Source: Akkermansia muciniphila (GTDB lineage: Bacteria; Verrucomicrobiota; Verrucomicrobiia; Limisphaerales; BJHT01). From it: 55,064 nucleotides of DNA. Positions 7,865 to 16,129 of the stretch are shown piece by piece. Position 1 is the stretch's first letter. Every line of letters begins with the position of its first letter. The translations under genes and the position numbers were made by a program. The notes beneath the pieces were generated by a model. That model did no database searches and was not told the DNA's origin. It worked only from the letters and a program-made list of their open reading frames with translations. The stretch is taken from the NCBI GenBank assembly GCA_945861535.1, contig CAMAUZ010000053.1:1-55064 (forward strand). Direction: 5' to 3'.

Positions 7865-8752
7865 TCACTTCGGCGGCGCGGGCGCGGGCGCCGGCGTGGC
7901 CGTGCCGTCGCGGCGGACCTCGACATCCAGCCGCGGCGCGGCATTGGTGCCGGTGCGGTTGAAGCCTTCGACGAGAAGCTGCCCGCTCTTCTTAAACTCG
8001 CCCCCCAGCAGTCCGCGGCGAATCCAGTCCAGGCGCTTGGCAATCGAGAGTTCAGCCCGGAGATGGTTGATCTGTTCGCGGAGGAATTCGAGGTCGTTGA
8101 GCTGACGTTCAAGCTCGGCCTTCTGCGCCTGCATCCGCTTGAGTTCCTTGAGGAGAAATTCGCGGTCGCCCTCCGACACCGCCAAGCGGCGCTCGGCGTC
8201 GCTGATCTGCGAGTTGAGCTTCGTCAGGGTGCCGTTGAGGACGACGACCTGCTTGCTGAGTTCGTCCTTGTTGGTCTCTAGCTGGGCGAGCTTGGCGTCC
8301 CGCTGGGCGATCTCGTCCTGCTTGGCCTTCTCGAGGGCGGCCATCGCGTTCTTGGTGGCGGTGAGCGCCGCCTCGGTGGCTTTGACCTCGGTCTCGGCCT
8401 TGACCAGCTTGGTTTCCGTGGTCGCCAGCTTGGTTTCCGTGGTGGCGAGTTTGGCCTTGGTATCGAAGAGATTGGAGGCGACGACGGTGAAGTTGGTGAC
8501 GTAGTTGGTCAGGTTGAGGGACAGCGACTTGGTCTCGGCGACGCGGTTGGAGACGGCGGATTCGAGGGTGTAGTTGACCTTCAACTGTTCGTCGAGATTG
8601 GCGCGCACCTTGTCCCGCTCCCGCTTGATATCCTCGATGTAACCGTCGGCCTTGACGCGCTGTTTTTCGTTCACCTGATAGATGAGGAAAAGCGCGACGC
8701 CTAGGCCGATGCTCAAGAACAACAGGGCAACGATCGTAAGTTTTGCTTTCAT
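7865..8752 (-). CDS. Membrane-anchored coiled-coil protein
   Basis: A 295-residue protein of unknown function. One N-terminal hydrophobic segment (about 5-23) works as a membrane anchor or uncleaved signal. It is followed by a long charged heptad-rich coiled coil (about 35-240) that contains a short internal duplication, KLATTETKLATTETKL. The last 50 residues are basic and then Ala/Pro-rich (ATPAPAPAPPK). The start is ATG 8752, just before the hydrophobic segment; the frame is open 16 codons further upstream, but those codons look noncoding. The predicted topology places most of the protein outside the cytoplasm. It is transcribed alone, divergent from the LON-domain gene. Confidence 0.75.
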   Translation of the reverse strand: MKAKLTIVALLFLSIGLGVALFLIYQVNEKQRVKADGYIEDIKRERDKVRANLDEQLKVNYTLESAVSNRVAETKSLSLNLTNYVTNFTVVASNLFDTKAKLATTETKLATTETKLVKAETEVKATEAALTATKNAMAALEKAKQDEIAQRDAKLAQLETNKDELSKQVVVLNGTLTKLNSQISDAERRLAVSEGDREFLLKELKRMQAQKAELERQLNDLEFLREQINHLRAELSIAKRLDWIRRGLLGGEFKKSGQLLVEGFNRTGTNAAPRLDVEVRRDGTATPAPAPAPPK

Positions 8753-8842
8753 GGAACGCGCGGGATGATGTGTTTGGGTCAGGGGGTTGGCAAGCAGCAT
8801 CTATGACTTGCAATGAAGGGGTCGCCACCTAGATTCCGCCGC

Positions 8843-9547
8843 ATGGATTTGCCGACCGAAATTCCGGTGATGACGCTGCCCAATGCGACGCTGTTTCCGC
8901 AGGCGATGTTGCCAGTGTTTGTCTATGAGGAGCGTTATCGGCAGATGTTGGCGGATGTCTTAGCGGGGCCGCGCATGTTTTCCATCGCCATGCGCAAATC
9001 CGGGGGCGGCAAGGACACTCCCTCAGTGGTCGCGGGCGTCGGCCTGGTGCGCGCGGCGGTACGGAACAAGGACGGCACGTCCAACCTCATCCTGCAGGGG
9101 CTGGCCCGGGTGGAATTGGAACCGCGCGCCAAACGCCTCAAACCGTATCGCGTCCACCGCGTGCGGGCGTTGCAACCCGCGCTGCCGGCGGGCCTCGTGG
9201 TGCAGGCATTGATGGCGCAATTGGGCGAACTGGTGCAATTCCGCCTCGAGAAAGGGCTGAAGCTGGCCGGTCCCTTGATTCAAAATCTGCCGCCGGGCAA
9301 ATCCGGCCAGCATGTGAAAGAGCTGGCGCTCGAATCGATGAAGGAGTTTGCGCGGCACCTCGGGCGCATCAAAGACCCCGGGCTGTTCGCCGACATGGCG
9401 GCCTGCGCGCTCCTGCCGCAGCCGGGACACCGGCAGACCATTCTCGAATCCATCGAAGTCGAGGAGCGGCTGCGCAAGCTCACCGAACTGCTGGCCGAAG
9501 ACGCCTGCCCCCCGGCGACGGATGAGAACGACGATTGTCCGTTTTAG
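8843..9547 (+). CDS. LON substrate-binding domain protein
   Basis: A 234-residue protein made of the N-terminal substrate-recognition domain of Lon protease without the AAA+ and protease domains. The opening IPVMTLPNATLFPQAMLPVF, followed by a YEERYRQML helix, is the family hallmark. The C-terminal half is helical and ends in an acidic tail. Stand-alone LON-domain proteins are common, and their job is mostly undefined. I start at ATG 8843, close to the domain; an in-frame ATG at 8813 would add ten residues. It is convergent with the PpiC gene. Confidence 0.85.
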   Translation: MDLPTEIPVMTLPNATLFPQAMLPVFVYEERYRQMLADVLAGPRMFSIAMRKSGGGKDTPSVVAGVGLVRAAVRNKDGTSNLILQGLARVELEPRAKRLKPYRVHRVRALQPALPAGLVVQALMAQLGELVQFRLEKGLKLAGPLIQNLPPGKSGQHVKELALESMKEFARHLGRIKDPGLFADMAACALLPQPGHRQTILESIEVEERLRKLTELLAEDACPPATDENDDCPF

Positions 9548-9610
9548 GTTGGAGCGTTTCAGGCCGAACGCGGGCGTCTCACGCGCTCAGGCCGCCCGCA
9601 AATCGTCACG

Positions 9611-9728
9611 GCGCGCTTGGAGTGGCGCACCGATCACTGAATGGGGAAGCGAAGTTCGCAGGCGTGTCCACCGCTGCCGACCTCCATACCTCTTGGGCCG
9701 GCTGGAAAGCCGGCGCTCCAAGGCGCGC
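9611..9728. repeat. Weak inverted repeat between convergent genes
   Basis: GCGCGCTTGGAG near 9611 pairs with CTCCAAGGCGCGC near 9716-9728, and the inner GCCGGCTGGAAAGCCGGC (9707-9715 and flanks) is a small hairpin. A similar GCGCCGGCTTCCAGCCGGC stretch occurs near 42108. It is weaker than the other palindromes in the window. Confidence 0.5.
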
Positions 9729-9739
9729 GTCTCCGCCGC

Positions 9740-10804
9740 TCACGGCGCGGGCACGGCCCGCAGAATTTTCACTTCCGCCTCGGCCTTGAGCTTCTCGAAG
9801 TACCCCGGCATCTGCTTCTCCGCCTCCTGCTGCTGCAATTGCTCGCGGATGCGGACCTTCACCAGTTCGAACTCCGTTTTCTTTGCCGGAATCTTCTCGT
9901 GCAGCTTGATGATCTGGTAGCCGAGCTTGGTTACGACGATGCCGCTGATTTCATTGGGCTTGAGCGCAAAGCAGGCCAGCTCGAACTCGGGCGACATCGC
10001 GCCGCGCGGGAAGGTGTATTCGCCGTTGTTGGTCTTCTTGTCCGGGTCGTCGCTGCCCTCGAGGACGAGCTTGGTGAAGTCCTCGCCTCCCTTCGCGCGC
10101 ACGAGCAGTTTCTCGATTTCGGCGCGGCTGGCTTTTTTCTTTTCCTCGGGCAACTCCAGCTTGGCGTTCGGTACGCGCAGCAGGCTCGGGTCCACGGTCA
10201 ATTTCAGAATCAGGCTGATCCGCACCTTCTCCGGCTGCTCGAAGCGCGCCGGGTTGTCCGTGTAAAACTTCGCCATGTCGGCCTCGGGGATCGCGATTTT
10301 GTTTTTCACCTCGCGGCTGAAAACCTCCTCGCTCACGCCGCGCTCGATCAACTGGCTCTTCAGCGACTCGGTGGTCATGCCCATCGACTCGACCTGCCGT
10401 TTGAACGACTCCTCGGTCCCGGCCCGCTGGCGCAGATCGGCGTAGGCCTTGTTGCCGGCGACCTCCCCTTTGGCTTTGTCGTCCGGCCCGGCTTTGCTCA
10501 CGAGAATTCGGGTGACAATCATCCGCGCCAGGAGCTTGTCTTCGATCTCGCGGCGCTGGGCCTCGGGGATCGCGGCCTGACCGCGGGCGGCCTGGTTGGC
10601 GCGGTACTCCATGAAGGCGCGCTCCAGTTCGCTGGCCTTGATTTCAAAACCCTTGCCTTTGACCACCGGCAGGTCGGGAAAAAGTTCGACCGCCGCCGGC
10701 TTGGCCGGCGCGGGTTCAGCGGCGGTCACGGCCAAGGCCGACAACAGGGCCGCGCCGAGCACGGCGGCGCGAACACGGAGCAACAGGCGCGAGGTGGGCA
10801 TCAT
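9740..10804 (-). CDS. SurA/PpiC-type peptidyl-prolyl isomerase
   Basis: A 354-residue exported chaperone. An N-terminal signal peptide (about 1-28, ending near TAAE) leads to a SurA-like helical N-domain (about 50-185) and a PpiC/parvulin rotamase domain (about 190-320, with SDDPDKKTNNGEYTFPRGAM and the GYQIIKLHEK strand). A charged helical tail follows. Such periplasmic proteins help outer-membrane proteins fold, which fits the bamA gene at the right edge of the window. Two consecutive ATGs (10804 and 10801) are possible starts. It begins 14 bases after the serA stop, so it is probably cotranscribed with serA. Confidence 0.87.
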   Translation of the reverse strand: MMPTSRLLLRVRAAVLGAALLSALAVTAAEPAPAKPAAVELFPDLPVVKGKGFEIKASELERAFMEYRANQAARGQAAIPEAQRREIEDKLLARMIVTRILVSKAGPDDKAKGEVAGNKAYADLRQRAGTEESFKRQVESMGMTTESLKSQLIERGVSEEVFSREVKNKIAIPEADMAKFYTDNPARFEQPEKVRISLILKLTVDPSLLRVPNAKLELPEEKKKASRAEIEKLLVRAKGGEDFTKLVLEGSDDPDKKTNNGEYTFPRGAMSPEFELACFALKPNEISGIVVTKLGYQIIKLHEKIPAKKTEFELVKVRIREQLQQQEAEKQMPGYFEKLKAEAEVKILRAVPAP

Positions 10805-10818
10805 GGTATCAAATGGTA

Positions 10819-12417
10819 TCAGAGCGTGACGACGTGGACGTTGGTGATGTCCGGGTCGGTCTGGATTTCCTGCAGGAGCTGCGCGGGCGGAACGCTGTCT
10901 AGGTTGAACACCGTCAACGCCTGCCCGCCGGCGGCGTCGCGGCTGAGGCTCATGTTCGCGATGTTCACGTTATGCTTGCTGAGCAACGTGCCGAGATAGC
11001 CGACCATTCCTGGCCGGTCCTTGTTGTTCAGCAGCAGCAGGACGCCCTCGGGATTGATTTCCACCGGACGGCTGAACAGGCGGACGATGCGCGGATTGTT
11101 CGGCGAACCGAAGAACGTGCCGCCCGCCGAAATCACCTTCGCGTCGCCGCTGAACAACTGGACGTGCAGCCACTCGTTGAAGGTCACCGGCTCGTCCGAG
11201 CGCTTCTCCTCGACGTTCAGGCCCTGCGCCGTCGCGGCCGCGCGGACATTGACGTTGTTCACATCCTTCGCGCCGCCGACCGAGAGGTAGCCGCGCAGAA
11301 TCGCGCGCGTCACCGGGTCAATGTTCGGCAGGTCTTTCGCCTTGCCGCCGTAGGTGATGTGGAGCCGGTCCACCAGCGGCGGCGCGACCTGGCCCAGCAG
11401 CCGGCCGAGCTTCTCGCCGAGCACAAGATAGGGCTTTACCGCCTCGTAGGTCTTCGCGTCGAGGAACGGGAGATTCACGGCGTTGCGCACCTCGCCCGTG
11501 AGCAGGTAGCCGGTGATGACCTCGGCCACTTCGATGCCGCATTTTTCCTGCGCCTCCTCGGTGCTCGCGCCGAGATGCGGCGTGAGAATGACGTTGGGCA
11601 ATTTGCGCAGCGGATGATCGGCCGCAAGCGGTTCGACGACGAACACATCCAGCGCGGCGCTGGCGACGCGGCCCGATTGCAGCGCGGCAGTGAGGTCGTC
11701 CTCCTTGATGATTTCGCCGCGCGCGCAGTTCACGATACGCACGCCGGGCTTCATTTTGGCGAACGCGTCGTGGTTCAGCATGTTGCGCGTCTGGTCGGTG
11801 ACCGGCATGTGGACCGTGATGAAATCGGCCTCGCGATACACGCCGTCGAGGTCCAGCACCATCTCGATGCCGAGCTGCCGCGCGCGCGCCTCGGTGAGGA
11901 AGGGATCATACGCCAGCACCCGCATCCCGAACGCGAGCGCGCGCTTGGCCACCTCGCCGCCGATGCGCCCGAGGCCGAGCACGCCGAGTGTTTTGCCGAA
12001 AATCTCGGTGCCCTGAAACAATTTGCGATCCCACTTGCCGGCGGCCATCGAGGCTTGGGCCGCGGGGATTTTGCGGGCCAGCGCGCCCAGCATGAAGAAG
12101 GTCAACTCGGCGGTCGTGATCGTGTTCCCGCCGGGTGTGTTCATCACCACCACGCCGCGCTGCGTGGCGGCCTCGACATCCACGTTGTCCACGCCGACGC
12201 CCGCGCGACCGACGACTTTGAGCTGTTTGGCGGCCTCAAGGACCTTCTTGGTGATCTTGGTTTCCGAGCGCACCACGATGGCATCGACGTCGGCGACCAC
12301 GGACAGGAGGTCCGCCTCGGCAAGACGTTTTTCGAGCACAGTCACCTGAAATTCCGGGCGTTGCCGGAACAATTCGATGCCGCGCGGCGAGATTGGATCA
12401 CAGATCAAAACCTTCAT
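10819..12417 (-). CDS. serA: D-3-phosphoglycerate dehydrogenase
   Basis: A 532-residue type-1 enzyme that catalyses the first step of serine synthesis from 3-phosphoglycerate with NAD. The substrate domain (VRSETKIT) and the nucleotide-binding loop (GLGRIGGEVAKR) are present. So are the catalytic Arg (NCARGEI), the Glu of LDVFVVEPL, the His of LTPHLGAST, an intervening domain (about 320-450) and a C-terminal ACT domain (RPGMVGYLG...) that usually mediates serine feedback. ATG 12417 precedes the canonical MKVLICDP. The 484-base upstream gap carries a repeat pair and a larger palindromic element, so its promoter region is disrupted by, or built from, repeats. Confidence 0.96.
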   Translation of the reverse strand: MKVLICDPISPRGIELFRQRPEFQVTVLEKRLAEADLLSVVADVDAIVVRSETKITKKVLEAAKQLKVVGRAGVGVDNVDVEAATQRGVVVMNTPGGNTITTAELTFFMLGALARKIPAAQASMAAGKWDRKLFQGTEIFGKTLGVLGLGRIGGEVAKRALAFGMRVLAYDPFLTEARARQLGIEMVLDLDGVYREADFITVHMPVTDQTRNMLNHDAFAKMKPGVRIVNCARGEIIKEDDLTAALQSGRVASAALDVFVVEPLAADHPLRKLPNVILTPHLGASTEEAQEKCGIEVAEVITGYLLTGEVRNAVNLPFLDAKTYEAVKPYLVLGEKLGRLLGQVAPPLVDRLHITYGGKAKDLPNIDPVTRAILRGYLSVGGAKDVNNVNVRAAATAQGLNVEEKRSDEPVTFNEWLHVQLFSGDAKVISAGGTFFGSPNNPRIVRLFSRPVEINPEGVLLLLNNKDRPGMVGYLGTLLSKHNVNIANMSLSRDAAGGQALTVFNLDSVPPAQLLQEIQTDPDITNVHVVTL

Positions 12418-12485
12418 AAAAATTAAAGCGGCGGCACAGTAGGGAACCGACTTTGGACGGTCAAACACTTCCCCCGGGCGCGGGG

Positions 12486-12523
12486 AAAAAGCTCCAAGGA
12501 CAAAGCTCAAAGCTCAAGGGAAG
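12486..12523 (+). repeat. AGCTCAAAG repeat, unpaired with a gene end
   Basis: Bases 12502-12523 match the arm at 7712-7733 exactly. This is the one copy that does not follow a gene stop in the sense orientation. It faces the copy at 12858-12896 across the inserted 212-bp element. Confidence 0.9.
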
Positions 12524-12594
12524 TGCCAAGGACCAGGCTCCAACGGGGCGGACGTGGTAATCCCTGACCCGCCGCGGAGTTCGGAAAATCCAAG

Positions 12595-12806
12595 CCGTGT
12601 CTATGCAGTCAGCGCGACCGGAGCGCGGCCTTCAGGCCGCAGAAACGCGCGCCTGCAACGACCGTTCCGAACAATCCGAACGGGCATCTCGGTTCACCGT
12701 TTGGTGAGTCAAAAAAGTTTTCCGGAAAAATCGCCCGCCCCACACAGGCCGCACGTTTCTGCGGCCTGAAGGCCGCGCTCCGGTCGCGCTCATTGCATCC
12801 TTACGG
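12595..12806. repeat. MITE-like palindromic element, copy 1
   Basis: About 212 bp with terminal inverted repeats of CCGTnnCTATGCAG type. Internal arms 12611-12647 and 12754-12790 are perfectly complementary over 37 bp and contain GCGGCCTTCAGGCCGC. The central ~100 bp (for example TTTGGTGAGTCA) is also related to copy 2 at 16771-16972. It encodes no transposase. Confidence 0.88.
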
Positions 12807-12857
12807 CCAGGAATTTCCACAACTCAAGCGACGAGCCTTCGAACTTGTCCCTTGGCC

Positions 12858-12896
12858 CTTCCCTTGAGCTTTGAACTTTGAGCTTTGAGCTTTCCC
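12858..12896 (-). repeat. AGCTCAAAG 3'-end repeat after aroB
   Basis: It starts four bases beyond the aroB stop codon on the minus strand and is in the sense orientation. It is the same family as 7697-7733, with one extra AGCTCAAAGTTCA-type unit. Confidence 0.9.
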
Positions 12897-12900
12897 CCTC

Positions 12901-13983
12901 TCACCCCACGAGCACCGTCTCGATCAACGCCCCCGGCACCTGCTGCCCGTATTCCACCGCGCCGATCTTGCGCGCGAGGACGAACTTGATCTCGCCCGCG
13001 CTCACCTTCTTATCGAGCTTCATGGCTTCGCCCAGACGCGCCCGGCTGGCGCGGTTGAGTTGGATCGTCACCGGCAATCCCGTCGCGGCCAGCAACGTGC
13101 GGATGCGCTCGACCTCGCCCTCCGACAGCCCGAGCAGCGTCGCCGACAGACGTGCGGCGGCGACCATGCCGATGGCGATGGCTTCGCCGTGCAGAAATTT
13201 TCCGTAACCGGAAATGGCCTCGATCGCGTGCCCGATGGTGTGGCCGAAATTCAAAATCGCCCGCAGCCCCGACTCGGTTTCATCCTGTCCGACCACCTCC
13301 GCCTTGATCTCGCAACAACGCGCCACCACGGCGGCGAGCACACCCGCATCGCGCACCAAAATTTTTGGCAGCTCGCGCTCCAACCGCCGGAACAACGGTG
13401 CGTCGTAGATGATTCCGTATTTGATCACCTCCGCCAGACCCGCACGAAACTCGCGGTCCGACAGCGATTGCAGCGTCGCCAGATCGCACAGCACGAGGCG
13501 CGGCTGATAAAATGCGCCCACGAGATTTTTCCCCGCCGGCAGGTTCACGCCAACCTTCCCGCCAACCGAGCTGTCCACCTGCGCCAGCAGCGTTGTCGGC
13601 ACCTGGACGAACGCGATACCGCGCAGATACGTCGCCGCCACGAAGCCCGCGAGATCCCCCACCACGCCGCCGCCCAGCGCCACGACGAACGCCTTGCGCT
13701 CGAGCCGGTGCGCTGCGAGCTGCTGATAACACTCCTGCACCCGCGCGATGCTCTTGGACTTCTCGCCCGCCGGCACCGTGATGCGGATCGGCGCGAACCC
13801 CGCCGCCGTCAGCGACTCCTCGGCGCGTGCGGCGAGCAACGGCGCGACATTCGTGTCCGTGATGATCGCGCACCGCTGCCCGAGACCGAGCTTGCGGCAC
13901 TCCGCGCCCAGCCGGTCCAGCAAACCGGGAGCGATGAGGATGGAATAACTTCGTGAGCCAAGCGGCACTTTTACGACGCGCAT
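12901..13983 (-). CDS. aroB: 3-dehydroquinate synthase
   Basis: A 360-residue NAD- and metal-dependent enzyme that closes the ring of DAHP to 3-dehydroquinate in the shikimate pathway. The NAD loop (GGGVVGDLAGFVAATYLRGI), the phosphate-binding PTTLLAQVDSSVGGK, and the three metal ligands are all present: Glu in GLAEVIKYG, and two His in NFGHTIGHAIE and LHGEAIAIGM. Length and start are as in the family. Its stop is followed almost immediately by an AGCTCAAAG-type repeat. Its 5' side shares a divergent gap, which contains a long inverted repeat, with the Sco-type gene. Confidence 0.97.
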   Translation of the reverse strand: MRVVKVPLGSRSYSILIAPGLLDRLGAECRKLGLGQRCAIITDTNVAPLLAARAEESLTAAGFAPIRITVPAGEKSKSIARVQECYQQLAAHRLERKAFVVALGGGVVGDLAGFVAATYLRGIAFVQVPTTLLAQVDSSVGGKVGVNLPAGKNLVGAFYQPRLVLCDLATLQSLSDREFRAGLAEVIKYGIIYDAPLFRRLERELPKILVRDAGVLAAVVARCCEIKAEVVGQDETESGLRAILNFGHTIGHAIEAISGYGKFLHGEAIAIGMVAAARLSATLLGLSEGEVERIRTLLAATGLPVTIQLNRASRARLGEAMKLDKKVSAGEIKFVLARKIGAVEYGQQVPGALIETVLVG

Positions 13984-14316
13984 CGGCGCACGATAGGGAA
14001 AGGCGACGGCGAGTCAAAGAACCGCTGCCGGCGCGCGGGCGGCCCGCCCCCCTTGTAGGAGTCGAGGTAACGAGACTCTGACCTTTTCCACGCGAGCAGC
14101 GGACTGAGTCTCGTGGGCTTACTCGGGTGAGGCGTGCGAGATCGGAACTTGGTTGCAAGACGCGGCGTGAAGCGTTCTTGGGCGGGCTTCTCGCGGAAGG
14201 AGGTCAGAGTCTCGTCACCTCGACTCCTACAAGGGACGGAAGTGCGCCCCACCCGCGCCTCCCCACGATCCCCTTGCCAAGCCCCGCGCGGAATGCCGAG
14301 ATTCCCCGCGCCATTT
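13984..14316. other. Divergent promoter gap aroB / Sco-type gene
   Basis: No gene. More than half is occupied by the inverted repeat at 14051-14234, so any promoters for the two divergent genes must lie in the ~65 and ~80 bases left on either side or within the element itself. Confidence 0.6.
14051..14234. repeat. Long inverted repeat (GTAGGAGTCGAGG family)
   Basis: Arms 14051-14084 and 14201-14234 are complementary over 34 bases with one mismatch. They read CCTTGTAGGAGTCGAGG...ACTCTGACCT. The interior has a further AGTCTCGT stretch. It is the only copy in the window. Confidence 0.9.
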
Positions 14317-15297
14317 ATGAATTTGCCCAACCTCCGCATTCTCGCTGCCGCCCTGCTGCTCGCGCTCGTGTTCGCCCTCGCCGCCTGCCAGCAAAAACCC
14401 GCCGCGCCTTCCGTGCCCGCCGATCCCACCTCCGCCCCCGCCAACACCAAGACCAATTTTTATTTCGTCAAAGGCGTGATCAAGGAACTCAAGCCCGACG
14501 GCCGCACCGCGATCATCGAGCACGAGGCGATCCCCAATTACATGGACGCCATGACCATGCCGCTGCGCGTGAAGAACACGAACGAACTCGCCAGCCTCCA
14601 CCCCGGCGACCAGGTCTTTTTCCGCATGGTCGTCACCGATTTCGAAGGCTGGATCGATCAGGTTACCAAGACCGGCACAGCCCCCGCCGTCACTCCCGGG
14701 ACGACGAACGCGCCCGGGGCGAAACCGAAAGGTGCCTTCCGCCGCGTGCGCGACGTGCTGCCGCTGAACATCGGCGACGCCGTCCCCGATTATCCGCTCA
14801 CCAATCACCTCGGCCAGGCCATCAGCCTCGGGCAGTTCAAAGGCCAGGCCCTCGCGCTCACCTTCATCTTCACCCGCTGCCCGTTCCCCGAGTTCTGCCC
14901 GCGCATGGGAAACAATTTCCAAGCCACGGCCAAAAAGCTCGCCGCCCTGACCAATGCCCCGACCAACTGGCATCTCCTCTCGATCACCTTCGATGTCGAG
15001 TTCGACACGCCTTCCGTGCTCAAAGGCTACGCCGCGCGCTACCCGGCGGACCCCGCACACTGGAGCTACGCCACCGGCGCACAGATCGAAATTGACGCGC
15101 TCACCGAACAGTTCGGCCTCGGCTTCGCACGCGAAGGCACGATCTTTAATCACAACCTCCGCACCGTCGTGATCGACGCCGCCGGCCGCGTGCAATCCAT
15201 CCTCATCGGCAACGAATGGAAACCCGAGGAACTGATCGCGGAACTGGTGAAGGCGGCGAAGGTCACGGCCGCGGCGGCGGAGACGAAGGGGAAATGA
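14317..15297 (+). CDS. CusF-Sco fusion copper lipoprotein
   Basis: A 326-residue exported lipoprotein (lipobox LAAC within the first 25 residues). Residues about 45-115 match a CusF-type copper-binding domain (GVIKELKPDG, HEAIPNYMDAMTMPL with the His and paired Met ligands). Residues about 145-310 are a Sco1/SenC thioredoxin fold. The metal/redox site reads TRCPFPEFCPRM, so the two Cys are five residues apart instead of the usual CxxxC; the distal His is probably in IFNHNLRTVVID. The family delivers copper to cytochrome oxidase CuA. No oxidase genes are in the window. Start ATG 14317 is set by the lipoprotein signal; the upstream open frame is repeat DNA. Confidence 0.88.
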   Translation: MNLPNLRILAAALLLALVFALAACQQKPAAPSVPADPTSAPANTKTNFYFVKGVIKELKPDGRTAIIEHEAIPNYMDAMTMPLRVKNTNELASLHPGDQVFFRMVVTDFEGWIDQVTKTGTAPAVTPGTTNAPGAKPKGAFRRVRDVLPLNIGDAVPDYPLTNHLGQAISLGQFKGQALALTFIFTRCPFPEFCPRMGNNFQATAKKLAALTNAPTNWHLLSITFDVEFDTPSVLKGYAARYPADPAHWSYATGAQIEIDALTEQFGLGFAREGTIFNHNLRTVVIDAAGRVQSILIGNEWKPEELIAELVKAAKVTAAAAETKGK

Positions 15298-15344
15298 ACG
15301 GACGGGCAACTTGGCCAATCCGCAGCTGACTGTCATCAAGCGCC

Positions 15345-15629
15345 ATGCCAGAGATTCCACATCCGGGACGGCCGGTTGAACTCATCTGCTTTCGGTCATT
15401 GATGGCGGCGTGCTTGACCCTTTCCGTAGCGATCCTCTGGGGCGAGGCCCGAAGCCAGAATATCCAGAGCGTCATGCACGGAGCTCCGCTCGATGCGGGA
15501 GTGTTCTGCGGCACTGTGCTGTTCTTCCTCGCATTATTCTGCCTTCGAAGATACGGACGATTGGCAGTCTATGGATTGCTCCTCAGCCTGTGGACCCTGT
15601 TCGTGTGCATCTTCATGCCGACCGTGTGA
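15345..15629 (+). CDS. Small membrane protein
   Basis: A 94-residue hypothetical protein with three hydrophobic stretches (about 18-33, 52-66 and 72-90). Base composition is less GC-rich and codon use less biased than in the neighbours, which may indicate acquired DNA or simply a fast-evolving membrane protein. The start is uncertain; ATG 15345 has no clear ribosome site. No family is recognised. It lies 47 bases after the Sco-type gene on the same strand. Confidence 0.5.
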   Translation: MPEIPHPGRPVELICFRSLMAACLTLSVAILWGEARSQNIQSVMHGAPLDAGVFCGTVLFFLALFCLRRYGRLAVYGLLLSLWTLFVCIFMPTV

Positions 15630-15697
15630 CGGGGCGCGGTGAACGTCTGTTTCAGGAAAATGAGCGCACCGCAAAACCCCCAACGAAATTCAGAAAA

Positions 15698-15949
15698 ATG
15701 CGGATCGGAAAAATAATCATCGGTGTAGCCGGCATGGTTCTCGCCGTGCTGCTTTTCGCGCCACTCGTGGTTACGGTTTGGTTGACATACGTGAATCCCA
15801 TGGGTCACGGGGATTTGATGTTTTCAGACGGGAGCCATGTGATGTCCGGTTGGCAGATGTGGGTGGTGCTGGCGGTGCTGGCCTCGTTGGGTGGCGGCAT
15901 CGGTGTTTTCTCAATCTACGCTCTCACCTCCAAGAAGGATGACACCTGA
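15698..15949 (+). CDS. Small two-helix membrane protein
   Basis: An 83-residue hypothetical protein with two transmembrane helices (about 4-28 and 48-74), separated by a short loop containing NPMGHGDLMFSDGSH and ending in a charged tail, TSKKDDT. The frame is open upstream, but ATG 15698 is the first start giving a membrane-protein N-terminus. No family is recognised. It may form a unit with the preceding 94-residue protein. It is followed by the large repeat block. Confidence 0.5.
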   Translation: MRIGKIIIGVAGMVLAVLLFAPLVVTVWLTYVNPMGHGDLMFSDGSHVMSGWQMWVVLAVLASLGGGIGVFSIYALTSKKDDT

Positions 15950-16129
15950 CATTTCTGCCCCCTTGATCAACCGCGCTGCATCGCTTCCCCCTCGGGCGCG
16001 TGCCGGAGGCACGCAAGAAATTAGCCGGTGGTGAAGCGCAGCGGAACCACGGGATCAACCGAACCAACCATCCCTGCGCCCCGGCGGGGCGCGAGAGGCG
16101 TGGCCGGGCACGGGATCGGACAGCGAACA

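Larger units (their letters stand above)
12418..12900. other. Repeat-filled gap between aroB and serA
   Basis: No gene. From left to right it holds an AGCTCAAAG arm (12486-12523), the ~212-bp palindromic element (12595-12806), and the opposing AGCTCAAAG arm (12858-12896). The layout looks like one palindrome interrupted by a second one. Confidence 0.7.
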
